Source: Acipenser ruthenus
Lineage: Eukaryota; Chordata; Actinopteri; Acipenseriformes; Acipenseridae
Direction: 5' to 3'
DNA length: 64,000 bases
NCBI RefSeq assembly: GCF_902713425.1
Contig: NC_081198.1
Span: 20,319,188-20,383,187, forward strand
Numbering within the stretch: position 1 is the first letter of the stretch; every line of letters starts with the position of its first letter. The position numbers and the translations under genes were made by a program. Below are positions 45,803 to 55,100 of this stretch, in pieces. Under the pieces are notes generated by a model. The model saw only the letters and a program-made list of their open reading frames with translations, was not told the origin of the DNA and made no database searches.

Positions 45803-45837
45803 GGGACGTATCAGATATTAAACTGATAAGAACAGAT
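45803..45837 (-). pseudogene. U2 snRNA gene copy 6, middle fragment (nt ~38-72)
   Basis: 35 bp of U2 between the LINE B tail and the Gmr1-type element, the same fragment as 8112-8146 in copy 4. Confidence 0.9.
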
Positions 45838-45867
45838 TTTTTTTTCCCCCACTAACAAAAAAACATT

Positions 45868-48800
45868 TTATTTACAATATTTTTCCACTTTGCCCCACAA
45901 AAGCTTATATTTCTCTTTTTCCATCCTTATTTCCCACATTTTAGTTTCCATTAACACTTTGTATTTCAATTCATACCACAATTGTTTCGATGTTCTACCT
46001 TCTTTTTTCTTTTTTACTTGAGCGTTCCTTTCTTCCCACAATATCTCTTTACCAATACTTATTATGCACCAGATTATCTTTTCTTTTTCAAATTGTCCCA
46101 ACCCTTCCCCTCTTAGAATTAAGTCAGAATTCAAAACAATATCTATTAATACCAACCTTAACAGTTGTTGTGTTCTTTTCCAGAAGCAATGGGCTAGATA
46201 ACATTCCCAAAAAACATGTTGCAGAGTCTCATCTCCTGGACAACCTCTCGGGCAACCTCTGGTAAGTGTTGAACCTTGATTGTATAACCGTTCTCTTACT
46301 GGTAATCTATTTAGTGCTGCCAGCCAATTCAGGTCTTTTCTCTCATTACATAACTCTTTTGGTTGAATTAATTTCCATTTAACCTTTTTCTTTTCCAGTT
46401 CTGTTATTTGTGTTCCAAGCATCTTTCCCTTTAAATCCTTATACATTTTCTTATGATCCTTTAATACCTCCTCCTTTACACACCCAGGATGAGCTCTCAA
46501 AAACAAGACTAATTTTTCATATTGCCAAGGTACATTTTCAGCCTTTGGCCCACTATTATCTAATGGAACAATTTTCCTTAATGGTAAAGCTGCCCACAAC
46601 TTCACAAAATACATGGCTTTATGTTGTACCTTGTCTATTAATAGTTTACATAAAAAACAAACATATAGCACTTCTAATTTTAAAGGGATGCACACAACCC
46701 CCCTCCTCCCTCTTCTATTTCTAAATACATCTGCTCCCTCTTAACAGGTTCATACTTACCCCCCCCCCCATATAAATGAAAAAACCAACCTAGTCAAAAT
46801 TATTTTACATTTGGTAGGAATCGGAAAAATTAGGGCTAAGTAAATCAAACTAGACAACAGGTCTACCCTAACTACTAGCCCCCTACCCATTATGCTAAGT
46901 TTTCTACCCTTCCAAATGTTCAATTTCTTTTTTACCTTCACAATTTTTTCCTCCCAGTTGTGATTAGCTGAATCTTTGTGATAAAATTTAACACCCAGAA
47001 TTTTGATTCCTGTAGGACAAACAGAAAAACTGTACCTCACATCTGTCCTATACCTCCATCTTCCACAATACATGACAGAGGATTTGTTGAAATTTATAGC
47101 AGATCCTGTTGCTTTACAATAGTTCTCTAAAATTGCCACAGTTTTTTCCAATCCTCTATCTGTAGACAGAAATACAGTGGTGTCATCTGCATATTGTGCA
47201 ACTTTGACTTTTTCCCCCATCCTCCTGGAATATGTACCCCCTCAATTTGTTTTTCATTCCTTAACATTTCTGCTAGTGGTTCTATAAATAAAACATACAA
47301 CAAAGGAGACAAGGGGCATCCCTGTCTTACTCCTCCATTCTGCTCCAAAGGTTCACTCAAAAACCCATTAACTTTTATCCTACTGTTTACATTGTTATAC
47401 AAAATTTTGATCCATGAAATAAACTCTTCACCTAGATTCATTGTTTGTAAAACTTTAAACAGGAAAACATGACTAACCCGATCAAATGCCTTTTCTTGGT
47501 CTAGGCTTAAAAGTCATAATGGTAAGTTTCTTTCCTCTACCCAACTAATAACATCTCTTATTAAAGACAAATTAAAAGAACCAGCCCTCCCCTTAACCCC
47601 ACACGTCTGATCTTCACTAACTAAAATCTCCAGAACCTCCTTTAATCTATTAGCCAAAACCTTACTAAGGATTTTATAATCTGTTCCTAATAAGGTTACT
47701 GGCCTCCAATTCTTAATATCTTTCCTTTCTCCTTTTTTATAAATTAGATGTACAATTCCGGATTTCATTGATATTGTTAGCTTACCATTCTTGTACACCT
47801 CTCTAAAAATTTCTACAAGATCATTTTTAATTATTTCCCATAAACAGACATAAAACTCTTTTGGTAACCCATCCCCTCCTGGTGTCTTATTCCCTTTCAT
47901 AGAAAAAAGAGCCCTTTTAATCTCCTCCTCTGTTATCTCCCCCTCCAACTCACTTCTACTCTCTTCTGTTAGTATTCTATTTATATTCCCAAACAAAATA
48001 CCTCCTTTCTCCTCATCTATCTCTCTTTTTGAAAACAGTTCCTTATAGAAGGAGCATGCATGTTTAAGTATACCTTCTGTCCCTTTAACCTCCCCTGTGT
48101 CCGTAAAAAAAACTACTAATGATTTCCCTCGTCTGTTTTTGTTTAATTGTTTGAAAAAAGTATTTAGTTACTTTTTCATCCTTATCCAGTTCCTCTGCTT
48201 TGGCTAAAAAAGCAAATTCTTTAGATTTTCTAATATAATAGCTTTTAATGTTCTGTTTTACTACTGCCACCTCTTCTTCATTTATCTTTATTCCCCGATT
48301 TCTTTTTTCCATTAATTTTTGCAATTTTTTATTGTCCCGCCAAACATCTTTCCTTTCCTGCCTTCTTTTCTTACCTGAATATATGACACAAAAACCTGCT
48401 ATATTTCTTTTACATTCTTCCCACCACTCTAAACTTGTGTTATACCCCTTTTTAAATTCTTGCCCCAGTTTATAATACTCTTTTAATTCTTCCAAAAACC
48501 GAGTATCCTCCAATAATTTTAGGTTCATCCTCCAATACCCTTTTCCTATCTGGGCCTCATTTTCCTTTGTTGTGACCACCACCATTTCATGGTCCGAACA
48601 CCAGCATGGAAGAACCCTAAAACCAGTTATTTTAATACTCTGTGATACTAAAAAATAATCTAACCTACTTCTGTGCCCTCTTGTGTTACCCCATGTGAAT
48701 CCTAAATCAGTTTTATTAATTTTCCTATATGCATCCTGTAAATGATAGTCTTTAATTGCTTTTAACAAAAAAGCCCCTGAAAAATCTGTGTCATCTTTTT

Positions 48801-49254
48801 TCCCCAAATTATCTAAAGATACATTAAAATCTCCTCCCATTATAATATATCTGTTTGTATCCAAAAGATTTAAAAGGCTTTTTAAAAAATCTAATCTCTT
48901 GGATTTATTACATGGTGCATATATATTAATAAATCTGTATTTACTGTCACTCCTTCGCGCATCCACAACCAGCAATCTCCCAGGCACAAGTGACACAAAA
49001 TCCTCCATAATGAATCCCTTATCTTTAAACAATACTCCCAACCCATCCGAATGGACATTTCCTATGCTCCAATACGAAGCACCTGAAGTCCACTCCTTGG
49101 AAAAAGTTCTGATATCCTGCCCATCCTTGAGGTGACACTCTTGTAAGAATGCCACATCAAAGACCATCGTATCCAATGAGAAGAAAAGAGCCCTTCTCTT
49201 CTCCGAATCCCTCAGTCCCCTTACATTCAGAGATAAGAAGTTCAAGCCTCTCAT
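45868..49254 (-). pseudogene. LINE B ORF2 (endonuclease-reverse transcriptase), four apparent breaks
   Basis: The endonuclease runs from 49254 (LNVRG, FLQECHLKD, GGDFNVSL, RSRLDYF, CSDHEMV). The frame shifts in an A run near 48108. The reverse transcriptase piece (47514-47996) has PGGDGLPKEFY, NWRPVTLL and DQTCGVKGR and stops near 47512, where LINE A reads Cys. It resumes with FDRVSH and GVRQGCPLSPLL, shifts near 47215 just ahead of QYADDTTVF (shared with A), and shifts again in a C run near 46700-46750. The C-terminal knuckle CPRGCPGDETLQHVFWEC is intact. About 1130 codons, normal for Tx1-clade ORF2. Not active as read. Confidence 0.88.
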
Positions 49255-49263
49255 TATACTGAT

Positions 49264-50697
49264 TCAATGGTTTGTTTTTTTCTGCTTCTTTCCTTTTCCT
49301 TTATCCTTCTTCCTTTCTACAGAAAATCCTGTTGTTTCCATAAACCCCTCGACTTCATTTTTTCCCAGGTAACCTTCCTGTGACCCTTCCTTATCCAACT
49401 TTTCCTCATCTCCTATCATCTGGGATCCCAAGCTGACAGAGACAAGAGAAGCCTCATAATCTTCAGATGACATATCCAATATTTTGGGTAAGCCTTGAAA
49501 CATGTTTGAAATTTCTAGTGTAGCCTCGTCGGTGTTCCCCTCTTCCAGCTTCCATTTCATGGTTCCCGGTACAAGGTTCCATTTCTCTTGCTGCTCCTCC
49601 ATTGCATCCTCTACTATCTCACCCCAGGGCCTTCTATTCTCGATGGTATCGGGAATCATCGTACCTTGTGATTCCTCACTCTTTCCTTCCATAGTTTCAT
49701 TCTCCTCTTCACCCTCACCCATAGCTGGCAGCTCAGCTAGCTCTGAATCTGGAATACAGTCTCCTTGTTCCTTCACTCCTCCGTTGTCTCCCTCCAAAAG
49801 TGCTGTGTCAGAAGGTGAGCCCATCTCCTTTACTTCCTCGATTGGTCCAGGAGGGGATATTAGGGAGTCTTGTATTTCCTGCAGGACGATCTCAATGGGC
49901 CTCAGCTCCATTTTTTCCTCTTGGCCCTTTGTGGCACTTGTATAGGTTCTGTTTGGACATTCCCTATACAGATGGTTTGTTGCTCCACACTCATTGCACG
50001 CTTTCGGTTTTGGACAAGCTGATGCAAAATGGCCCATTTCTTTGCAATTCAAACATTTCTGTTTCTTGCATCTGTACTCTGGATGTCCCTCTTCATGACA
50101 CATTCTACAATACTGAGGCTGTCTTGAATACAGTATATAACCTTTCACACGTCCAATTCGAAAGGTAGCTGGTGGATGTAAAAACCCCTCAAATCCTCTT
50201 TCATCATCCCTCAACAGCACTTCATACTGCCTTTGCCCATTCCACACTCCATATTTATCTCTTCTATACATGGGTGCAGATTGTATGTCCACATAATCAC
50301 ACAAAAACAAGCCCACTTCTGCATCTGTAACGTTCATGTCAAACATGTTTATCGTCAACAGTCTAAAGTTATTCCTTTTCATGGACCTTACCCTATATTT
50401 GTTCAGTGGGTGTTCTTCCTCAATTTCTCTGCATTTCTCCATGAATTGTGTGAAGTAGGTTTTACACTTCATCATCACATCCAGGTATTTTTCTCTTCCA
50501 TTTCTTTGTATTCCTAGGATTTGCTCCAAGTCTACCTGCATTTGATTGATTATATTTTTTTCAATAAACTCTTCTCTCATTGGCATCTCTTCATCCTCGA
50601 CGATTCCTCTCCAACAGAATCTTGCAGTTTTCTTCGCTCCACCCCTTCTTGAAAAACTGTCTTGCGCCATACTCGCTCTACTCAACAATTTAGCCAC
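49264..50697 (-). CDS. LINE B ORF1, 477-aa CCHC zinc-knuckle protein, open
   Basis: Same length and domain layout as LINE A ORF1: N-terminal domain, second conserved domain and three CCHC knuckles, acidic middle, Lys-rich end. I see about five substitutions against A (for example KKTAR for KITAR, VMMKC for VTMKC, YGVWNG for YRVWNG). ORF2 starts nine bases after its stop. Confidence 0.9.
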   Translation of the reverse strand: MAKLLSRASMAQDSFSRRGGAKKTARFCWRGIVEDEEMPMREEFIEKNIINQMQVDLEQILGIQRNGREKYLDVMMKCKTYFTQFMEKCREIEEEHPLNKYRVRSMKRNNFRLLTINMFDMNVTDAEVGLFLCDYVDIQSAPMYRRDKYGVWNGQRQYEVLLRDDERGFEGFLHPPATFRIGRVKGYILYSRQPQYCRMCHEEGHPEYRCKKQKCLNCKEMGHFASACPKPKACNECGATNHLYRECPNRTYTSATKGQEEKMELRPIEIVLQEIQDSLISPPGPIEEVKEMGSPSDTALLEGDNGGVKEQGDCIPDSELAELPAMGEGEEENETMEGKSEESQGTMIPDTIENRRPWGEIVEDAMEEQQEKWNLVPGTMKWKLEEGNTDEATLEISNMFQGLPKILDMSSEDYEASLVSVSLGSQMIGDEEKLDKEGSQEGYLGKNEVEGFMETTGFSVERKKDKGKGKKQKKTNH

Positions 50698-50721
50698 CGG
50701 GCACTGCGGTCATGCCACACA

Positions 50722-50756
50722 TACCTGATCATTAGAAAAAAAGGCCGAGAAGCGAT
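50722..50756 (-). pseudogene. U2 snRNA gene copy 6, 5' fragment
   Basis: Carries the same altered stretch as copy 5 (29100-29134), different from all other U2 copies. Confidence 0.85.
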
Positions 50757-51164
50757 GGCGACTTGGCCCTTGCCCGGGGCCCCCCAGCCCGGACGGCACA
50801 GGGGGATTCAAAGGTGGGTGCAAAATTTCAAGCACAAGCAGACCCCAAAAAAACGGGCTACTGCGTCCAGAGGGGAAATGTGCAATTTAAGCAGGAGAAA
50901 ACAAAACAAAGCAAAAACACACACATAACACCAAAAACAAAACATAAACTGGCAGAGTGCGTCTTACAAATAGTCATGCCAAGCTGCTATGCTGTGCAAG
51001 GTGCCTTGGGTAACTACAACTGTGCCTCGCTGGCTGGCTGGCTGGCTAAGAAGGACCTGGCATAGGGACATGTTCCACCACACTTGTCTGGTTAGCTGCA
51101 TGCTCCCAGGAAACAAACTGCTGCTGTCTACATCATCACCACATGTGAATAAAAGAAAGAAAGC
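50757..51164 (-). repeat. U2 array spacer unit 6, truncated at the GA tract
   Basis: Promoter-side spacer matching 29135 onward with the same diagnostic variants. It ends after AAAAGAAAGAAAGC, where LINE D sequence begins. The 3' box and U2 3' part that should follow are absent. Confidence 0.85.
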
Positions 51165-51529
51165 AGTCTGAGGGGAGTGTTGTTGTATGTCACATCCACG
51201 CTCAGAATTCTACCAGGTTCTACCTCCCTGCTGCTGCGGGAGGTAATAAATGGGTTTTTAAACAGGATACCTACTCCGTCGGCTCTGGCTATGTTGGAGC
51301 CCGACCAGAAGGAGTCCCCCAGGGTCCAACTCTCCTTCAGGTCCCTATAATCAGGTCTCGACGAAATACCACACTCCTGCAGAAAGATGAGATCTGCTTT
51401 CAAGTTAGCTAGATAGTTTAGTACATCAAATCTTTTTTGTGTCTCCCTGATGCTCCTGACATTAACAGAGACACATATCAGGGCCATCAGGGTAGCTAAC
51501 AAGAAAAGGAGTCGCTGCGTCCACCCCAT
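51165..51529 (-). pseudogene. LINE D ORF2, endonuclease N-terminal fragment
   Basis: Starts at 51529 (MGWTQRLLFLLATLMALICV) five bases after the ORF1 stop. It carries VSVNVRSIRETQKR, LIFLQECGI and ADGVGILFKN of the APE-type endonuclease, then runs into spacer sequence at 51164, where the frame continues by chance for a few codons. Reverse transcriptase and 3' end are missing. Confidence 0.88.
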
Positions 51530-51534
51530 AGCGA

Positions 51535-53481
51535 CTATGATTGGGAGGTCGGGACACTCTTCCTACTCTTAGCTCTACGCTTGCTTCGAGGGGGCTTGGG
51601 CTTATTTGCAACTCCCATCACCCCTGAGAAGGTACTCACTGCTGCCTCGTCCAAGAAGGCACTGTCTTTGTATGCACAGTACGTGGAGTTGTTTGGGCTA
51701 TTCACCTCCCCACAAGGTAAGTTTGGTGGAACTTGCTCAGGGCCCCTCAGAACGTGTGGGTCAGCTTTGTCCTGGGGGGGGTTTATGACAGACAGCATTC
51801 TTTGGCTGTTACCGTCTGTTGAATTGGAGCTGTTAGCAGACTTCTGGCTTACCGCGTCCAGGGGTATTCCCATGTCCTCCAGTGCTGTATCTAGGAGGAC
51901 CTCTAGGGGGCCCCTGGTTTTGCCCATACAAGGGAGGGGGTCAAGGATGCATTGAAGGGAGGCCCTTCGCTTGAAGAGGGTCATTGCTACCGAGGTACTG
52001 CTGGTCAGGGAAGGTGTTGACCCCGACCTCTCCCTCGGTGCATTAGTGAACACCTCTTCTGCGAGGTGTGCTAGGGTTTGTGCCAACGACTGGGAAGGCT
52101 GGCTGGGGATGCCCTGGCTGGCTGCTACCTGCCCACTAGGCGGCAGTGTAGCCGTCCCACTCGCCTCCGTCTCTGCCTGCGAGGGCAAGACTGGGGACTT
52201 TGTGTGGACATTAGCTGGTTTTGGATCTATGGGGGCCACCTGCAACTTGCTGTCTTTGATCTTGATCTTCTTTCTTTTCCCCCCCTCGTCTCTACCCTTT
52301 CTTTTCCCCACCCTCTGCTGGTTCTTCACTCCCTTCCCCTCCTTCTCACTCTCACTTTCACTGTCGCTTTCGCTTTCCTCCCCCACGGACTCAATCCTTA
52401 TGGCGTCATAACGAGAGCCGAGGGGGAGTGCTGGCGCTGAGAGGGCCCTACTCAGGGGGGGGCCACTGCTGGGTCCGGGCTCCCTCCCTGCCTCGTGTTC
52501 TGTATCAGAGGAGCTACTGGAGGAGCTAGTGGAGTAGCTGTTGTACTCTCTCTCTGGGCTGGGGGAAGGGGTCCTCGTAAAACGGGACATGTCTCGGGGG
52601 CGGGGGGGTGAGGGGGGTGCTGGTGATGATGGTGGTGCTGGAGTCTGGGTTTTGGATACTGTTGGTGGTGATGTGGACTGATCTTTGTTACTTGCTCCCT
52701 CTTCCTGCTCAGGCCTAGGCTTGTTCGTATTTGCCTTGCTGGCTCTGGCCATGTTGGCATAGGAAGAGGGGCAGTCCTTAAACAGGTGCCCCTTCTTTCC
52801 ACACAAATTGCACTGCCTCTCTTCTCTGCAGTGGCTGGTCTCGTGGGGGGCGCCGCAGTTCCTGCACTTGACTACAGTACATGCGACCGCCAGGTGTCCT
52901 AATTCCCCACATTTCCTGCAGAGTTTTGGCATCCCATTATAGAATACCAGCCCTCTGTTGGGCCCTAACACTATGGAGTTTGGAATGTGGCGGACGCCTC
53001 CAATGCCCGATGGATCAACATTGAGGCGTACCAGCCACTTTCTGGCTAATGTCCAAACCCCATCTTCATCTGTAATTTTCCTCCCTTCTGATGACACCCT
53101 CCCATAGCGGTTAAGCCATGTTGTAATATCATAGTCGCTAACAGCCTCATTGAAAAATTGGACAGTAACAACTTTCATTTCTCTGTCTGTCAGTGCGTCC
53201 ACACAAAATTCTTTGTATGGAGCGAGACATTTATTCTCCCCCCAAAAGGACCACATTTCTTGTAACTTTTGGGGGTTCCTAAAACTGACCTCAAACACTT
53301 CCTTAAGCCCTGGCAATTTCACCAAACAATTCAAGTCAGAAGGGGAAAAACCCATACCCCTCTGAAGAATGGTCCGGCTGAACTCCAGTCTCGTCAGTCC
53401 TGGTTCCGTTTCATCTTGCTTGTTTCTTGTGAAGCGCACCGCATTGTGCCTCCTGGTCTCCTGGGTTGGCCGGAACTCCAT
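51535..53481 (-). CDS. LINE D ORF1, 648-aa CCHC zinc-knuckle protein, open
   Basis: Uninterrupted frame starting MEFRPTQETRRHNAVRFTRN. N-terminal domain with LEFSRTILQRGMGF and VFEVSF. Second domain MKVVTVQFFNEAVSDYDITT, GVWTLARKWLVRL and VLGPNRGLVFYNGMP. Three knuckles CRKCGELGHLAVAC, CRNCGAPHETSHC (one residue short) and CNLCGKKGHLFKDC near residues 190-240. A very long low-complexity tail (Pro-, Ser- and Glu-rich) accounts for the extra length over A/B. Clearly of the same class, but of a different family. Confidence 0.9.
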   Translation of the reverse strand: MEFRPTQETRRHNAVRFTRNKQDETEPGLTRLEFSRTILQRGMGFSPSDLNCLVKLPGLKEVFEVSFRNPQKLQEMWSFWGENKCLAPYKEFCVDALTDREMKVVTVQFFNEAVSDYDITTWLNRYGRVSSEGRKITDEDGVWTLARKWLVRLNVDPSGIGGVRHIPNSIVLGPNRGLVFYNGMPKLCRKCGELGHLAVACTVVKCRNCGAPHETSHCREERQCNLCGKKGHLFKDCPSSYANMARASKANTNKPRPEQEEGASNKDQSTSPPTVSKTQTPAPPSSPAPPSPPRPRDMSRFTRTPSPSPEREYNSYSTSSSSSSSDTEHEAGREPGPSSGPPLSRALSAPALPLGSRYDAIRIESVGEESESDSESESEKEGKGVKNQQRVGKRKGRDEGGKRKKIKIKDSKLQVAPIDPKPANVHTKSPVLPSQAETEASGTATLPPSGQVAASQGIPSQPSQSLAQTLAHLAEEVFTNAPRERSGSTPSLTSSTSVAMTLFKRRASLQCILDPLPCMGKTRGPLEVLLDTALEDMGIPLDAVSQKSANSSNSTDGNSQRMLSVINPPQDKADPHVLRGPEQVPPNLPCGEVNSPNNSTYCAYKDSAFLDEAAVSTFSGVMGVANKPKPPRSKRRAKSRKSVPTSQS

Positions 53482-54184
53482 CCTTCAGCTGGCTCCTCCG
53501 ATTGGGGTGGGAGAAGCCTCTGGACGTCCGGGTTGTCTCTCTCTACGGAAAAGAGACAACGTAAGCAGCAAATCTGGGCAGTTGAAGGAACTATTACTTT
53601 AGTCCCTGAGGAGATGGTCGCCTCGCAAGAGGGACCCCCTCCCCAGGTGAACGGTGTCCTTCCCTGGCGGAGTAGGGGGCGCTGCTTGGCACCGAGACCA
53701 CGTAGGAAGAATCGTGGCTGTGACGCCTCCTCGGGGTCCGGGGCCGCCCTCTGCTCCTCCCAGATGGCGCCCTCTGCTGGGCGCCTGCTGCTCTCTCGGT
53801 CTGGATCTCGATTACAATCAAGGGCTGGGGATGAGGTCGTCTAGGTCATCAAAGGGTCCTCAAAGGTCGTCTGGATGGTAGGTCCTCCTTCTCTCTAACT
53901 CCAGGAACGTCTGGAAAAGCCGGAACCGCCTGAAAAAGAAAAAAACTGGAACCGCCTGAAAAAGAAAAACTGCTCTCAACAGTCAACAAAATCTTGAAAG
54001 ACCCTCGGCCTGGATTGGGCAAGCCAAAACCAGACTGAGCATTAGTCTTCCAAAAAGTTGCCGAGCTGAAGAAAGCCAGTCAAAAATAAAAAAAGTTCTG
54101 TTCCTCCTCACCCGAACAAACCTCTCACAGACCCTCGGAGGGAGCGGGCAATGCCACTACCCTCTAAGCCTTAGTCTTAGAAAG
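53482..54184 (-). other. LINE D 5' UTR with degenerate internal repeats
   Basis: About 700 bp without supported coding sequence. Near 53915-53970 the phrase GGAACCGCCTGAAAAAG occurs twice. From about 53995 to 54200 two degenerate units of about 130 bp, each with ACCCTCGG, GGGCAA and TTAGTCTT, lie in tandem. Repeated 5' UTR monomers act as promoters in some LINEs; a promoter role here is inference. Confidence 0.6.
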
Positions 54185-54221
54185 ATTTATGCGATCTGAA
54201 GAGAAACCAGATCGCATAAAT
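54185..54221. repeat. Perfect 14-bp inverted repeat at the LINE D 5' junction
   Basis: ATTTATGCGATCTG (54185-54198) and CAGATCGCATAAAT (54208-54221) are exact inverse complements around a 9-nt loop. The inner boundary of the second arm coincides with the switch to spacer sequence. Confidence 0.9.
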
Positions 54222-54682
54222 TTAAGCAGGAGAAAACAAAGCAAAAACACACACATAACACCAAAAACAAAACATAAACTGGCGGAGTGCGTCTTACAAA
54301 TAGTCATGCCAAGCTGCTATGCTGTGCAAGGTGCCTTGGGTAACTACAACTGTGCCTCGCTGGCTGGCTGGCTGGCTGGCTAAGAAGGACCTGGCATAGG
54401 GACATGTTCCACCACACTTGTCTGGTTAGCTGCATGCTCCCAGGAAACAAACTGCTGCTGTCTACATCATCACCACATGTGAATAAAAGAAAGAAAGAAA
54501 GCAAGAAAGAAAGAGAGAAAGAAAGAGAGAAAGAGAGAAAGAGAGAAAGAAAGAGAGAAAGAAAAAGAAAGAAGTAAAACGGCGGGAAAACTTGCATCAA
54601 CACTGGCACTCTCCCTCCAGCAGGGGTAGACAAAATGCTCACAGGAGAGATCCAGATCTGACTTTGACCAACGTTAGAGAAA
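54222..54682 (-). repeat. U2 array spacer unit 7, 5'-side missing
   Basis: Spacer from TTTAAGCAGG onward, including the candidate DSE block, the GAAA/GA tract (about 54482-54572) and the 3' box of U2 copy 7. The PSE end and the adjoining U2 5' part are absent, replaced by LINE D. Confidence 0.85.
54657..54672 (-). terminator. U2 3' box of copy 7
   Basis: Minus-strand GTTGGTCAAAGTCAGA, about 10 nt after the U2 3' end, same as in copy 3. Confidence 0.75.
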
Positions 54683-54871
54683 GGTGTGCACCATTCCCGG
54701 AGGTACTGCAATACCGGGCCGATGCGTGGAGTGGACGGAGCAAGCCCCTGTTCCATCTCCCGATTCCAAAAATCAATTTAATATATGGTCCCCTGATAGG
54801 GGACGTATCAGATATTAAACTGATAAGAACAGATACTACACTTGATCTTAGCCAAAAGGCCGAGAAGCGAT
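54683..54871 (-). ncRNA. RNU2: U2 small nuclear RNA gene, copy 7 (uninterrupted, 189 nt)
   Basis: Complete U2 on the minus strand from ATCGCTTCTCGGCC at 54871 to GGTGCACACC at 54683. The branch-site pairing sequence GTAGTA, stem-loops IIa and IIb, the Sm site ATTTTTGG and the 3' stem-loops are all present, with no missing base. One substitution near the 3' end (GGGAATGGTGCAC instead of GGGAACGGTGCAC) is unique among the copies here and lies outside the main stems. Promoter blocks and 3' box are intact. This is the most likely functional U2 gene in the window. Confidence 0.96.
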
Positions 54872-54916
54872 GGCGACTTGGCCCTTGCCCGGGGCCCCCC
54901 AGCCCGGACGGCACAG

Positions 54917-54932
54917 GGGGATTCAAAGGTGG
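54917..54932 (-). promoter_or_regulatory. PSE of U2 copy 7
   Basis: Minus-strand CCACCTTTGAATCCCC at -46 to -61, identical in sequence and spacing to copy 3. Confidence 0.6.
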
Positions 54933-55079
54933 GTGCAAAATTTCAAGCACAAGCAGACCCCAAAAAAACGGGCTGCTGCTTCCAGAAGGGAAATGTGCAA
55001 TTTAAGCAGGAGAAAACAAAACAAAGCAAAATCACACACATAACACCAAAAACAAAACATAAACTGGCGGAGTGCGTCT

Positions 55080-55100
55080 TACAAATAGTCATGCCAAGCT
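55080..55100 (-). promoter_or_regulatory. Candidate DSE of U2 copy 7
   Basis: Block with CTTGGCATGACTATTTGTAA on the minus strand, about 210-229 bp upstream of U2. Position fits an snRNA enhancer; the octamer part is degenerate. Tentative. Confidence 0.35.

Larger units (their letters stand above)
45838..50719 (-). mobile_element. LINE B, Keno-like Tx1-clade element in U2 copy 6
   Basis: 4.88-kb full-length copy without nested insertions: shared 5' motif at 50704-50719, ORF1 49264-50697, ORF2 45868-49254, 3' UTR and T run at 45838. It is the best reference for this LINE family in the window. It is nearly identical to LINE A, including one shared frameshift. Confidence 0.93.
51165..54218 (-). 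mobile_element. LINE D, Tx1-clade element lacking its 3' end, lying in the spacer
   Basis: 5' UTR, complete ORF1 and the first ~120 codons of ORF2 of a LINE related to LINE E. Unlike the others it does not adjoin U2. Its low-coordinate end stops inside ORF2 against the spacer GA tract, and its 5' end joins spacer at AATTTAAGCAGG. The spacer stretch between those points occurs on both sides. LINEs normally lose 5' rather than 3' sequence, so recombination or deletion after insertion is likely. Confidence 0.85.
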
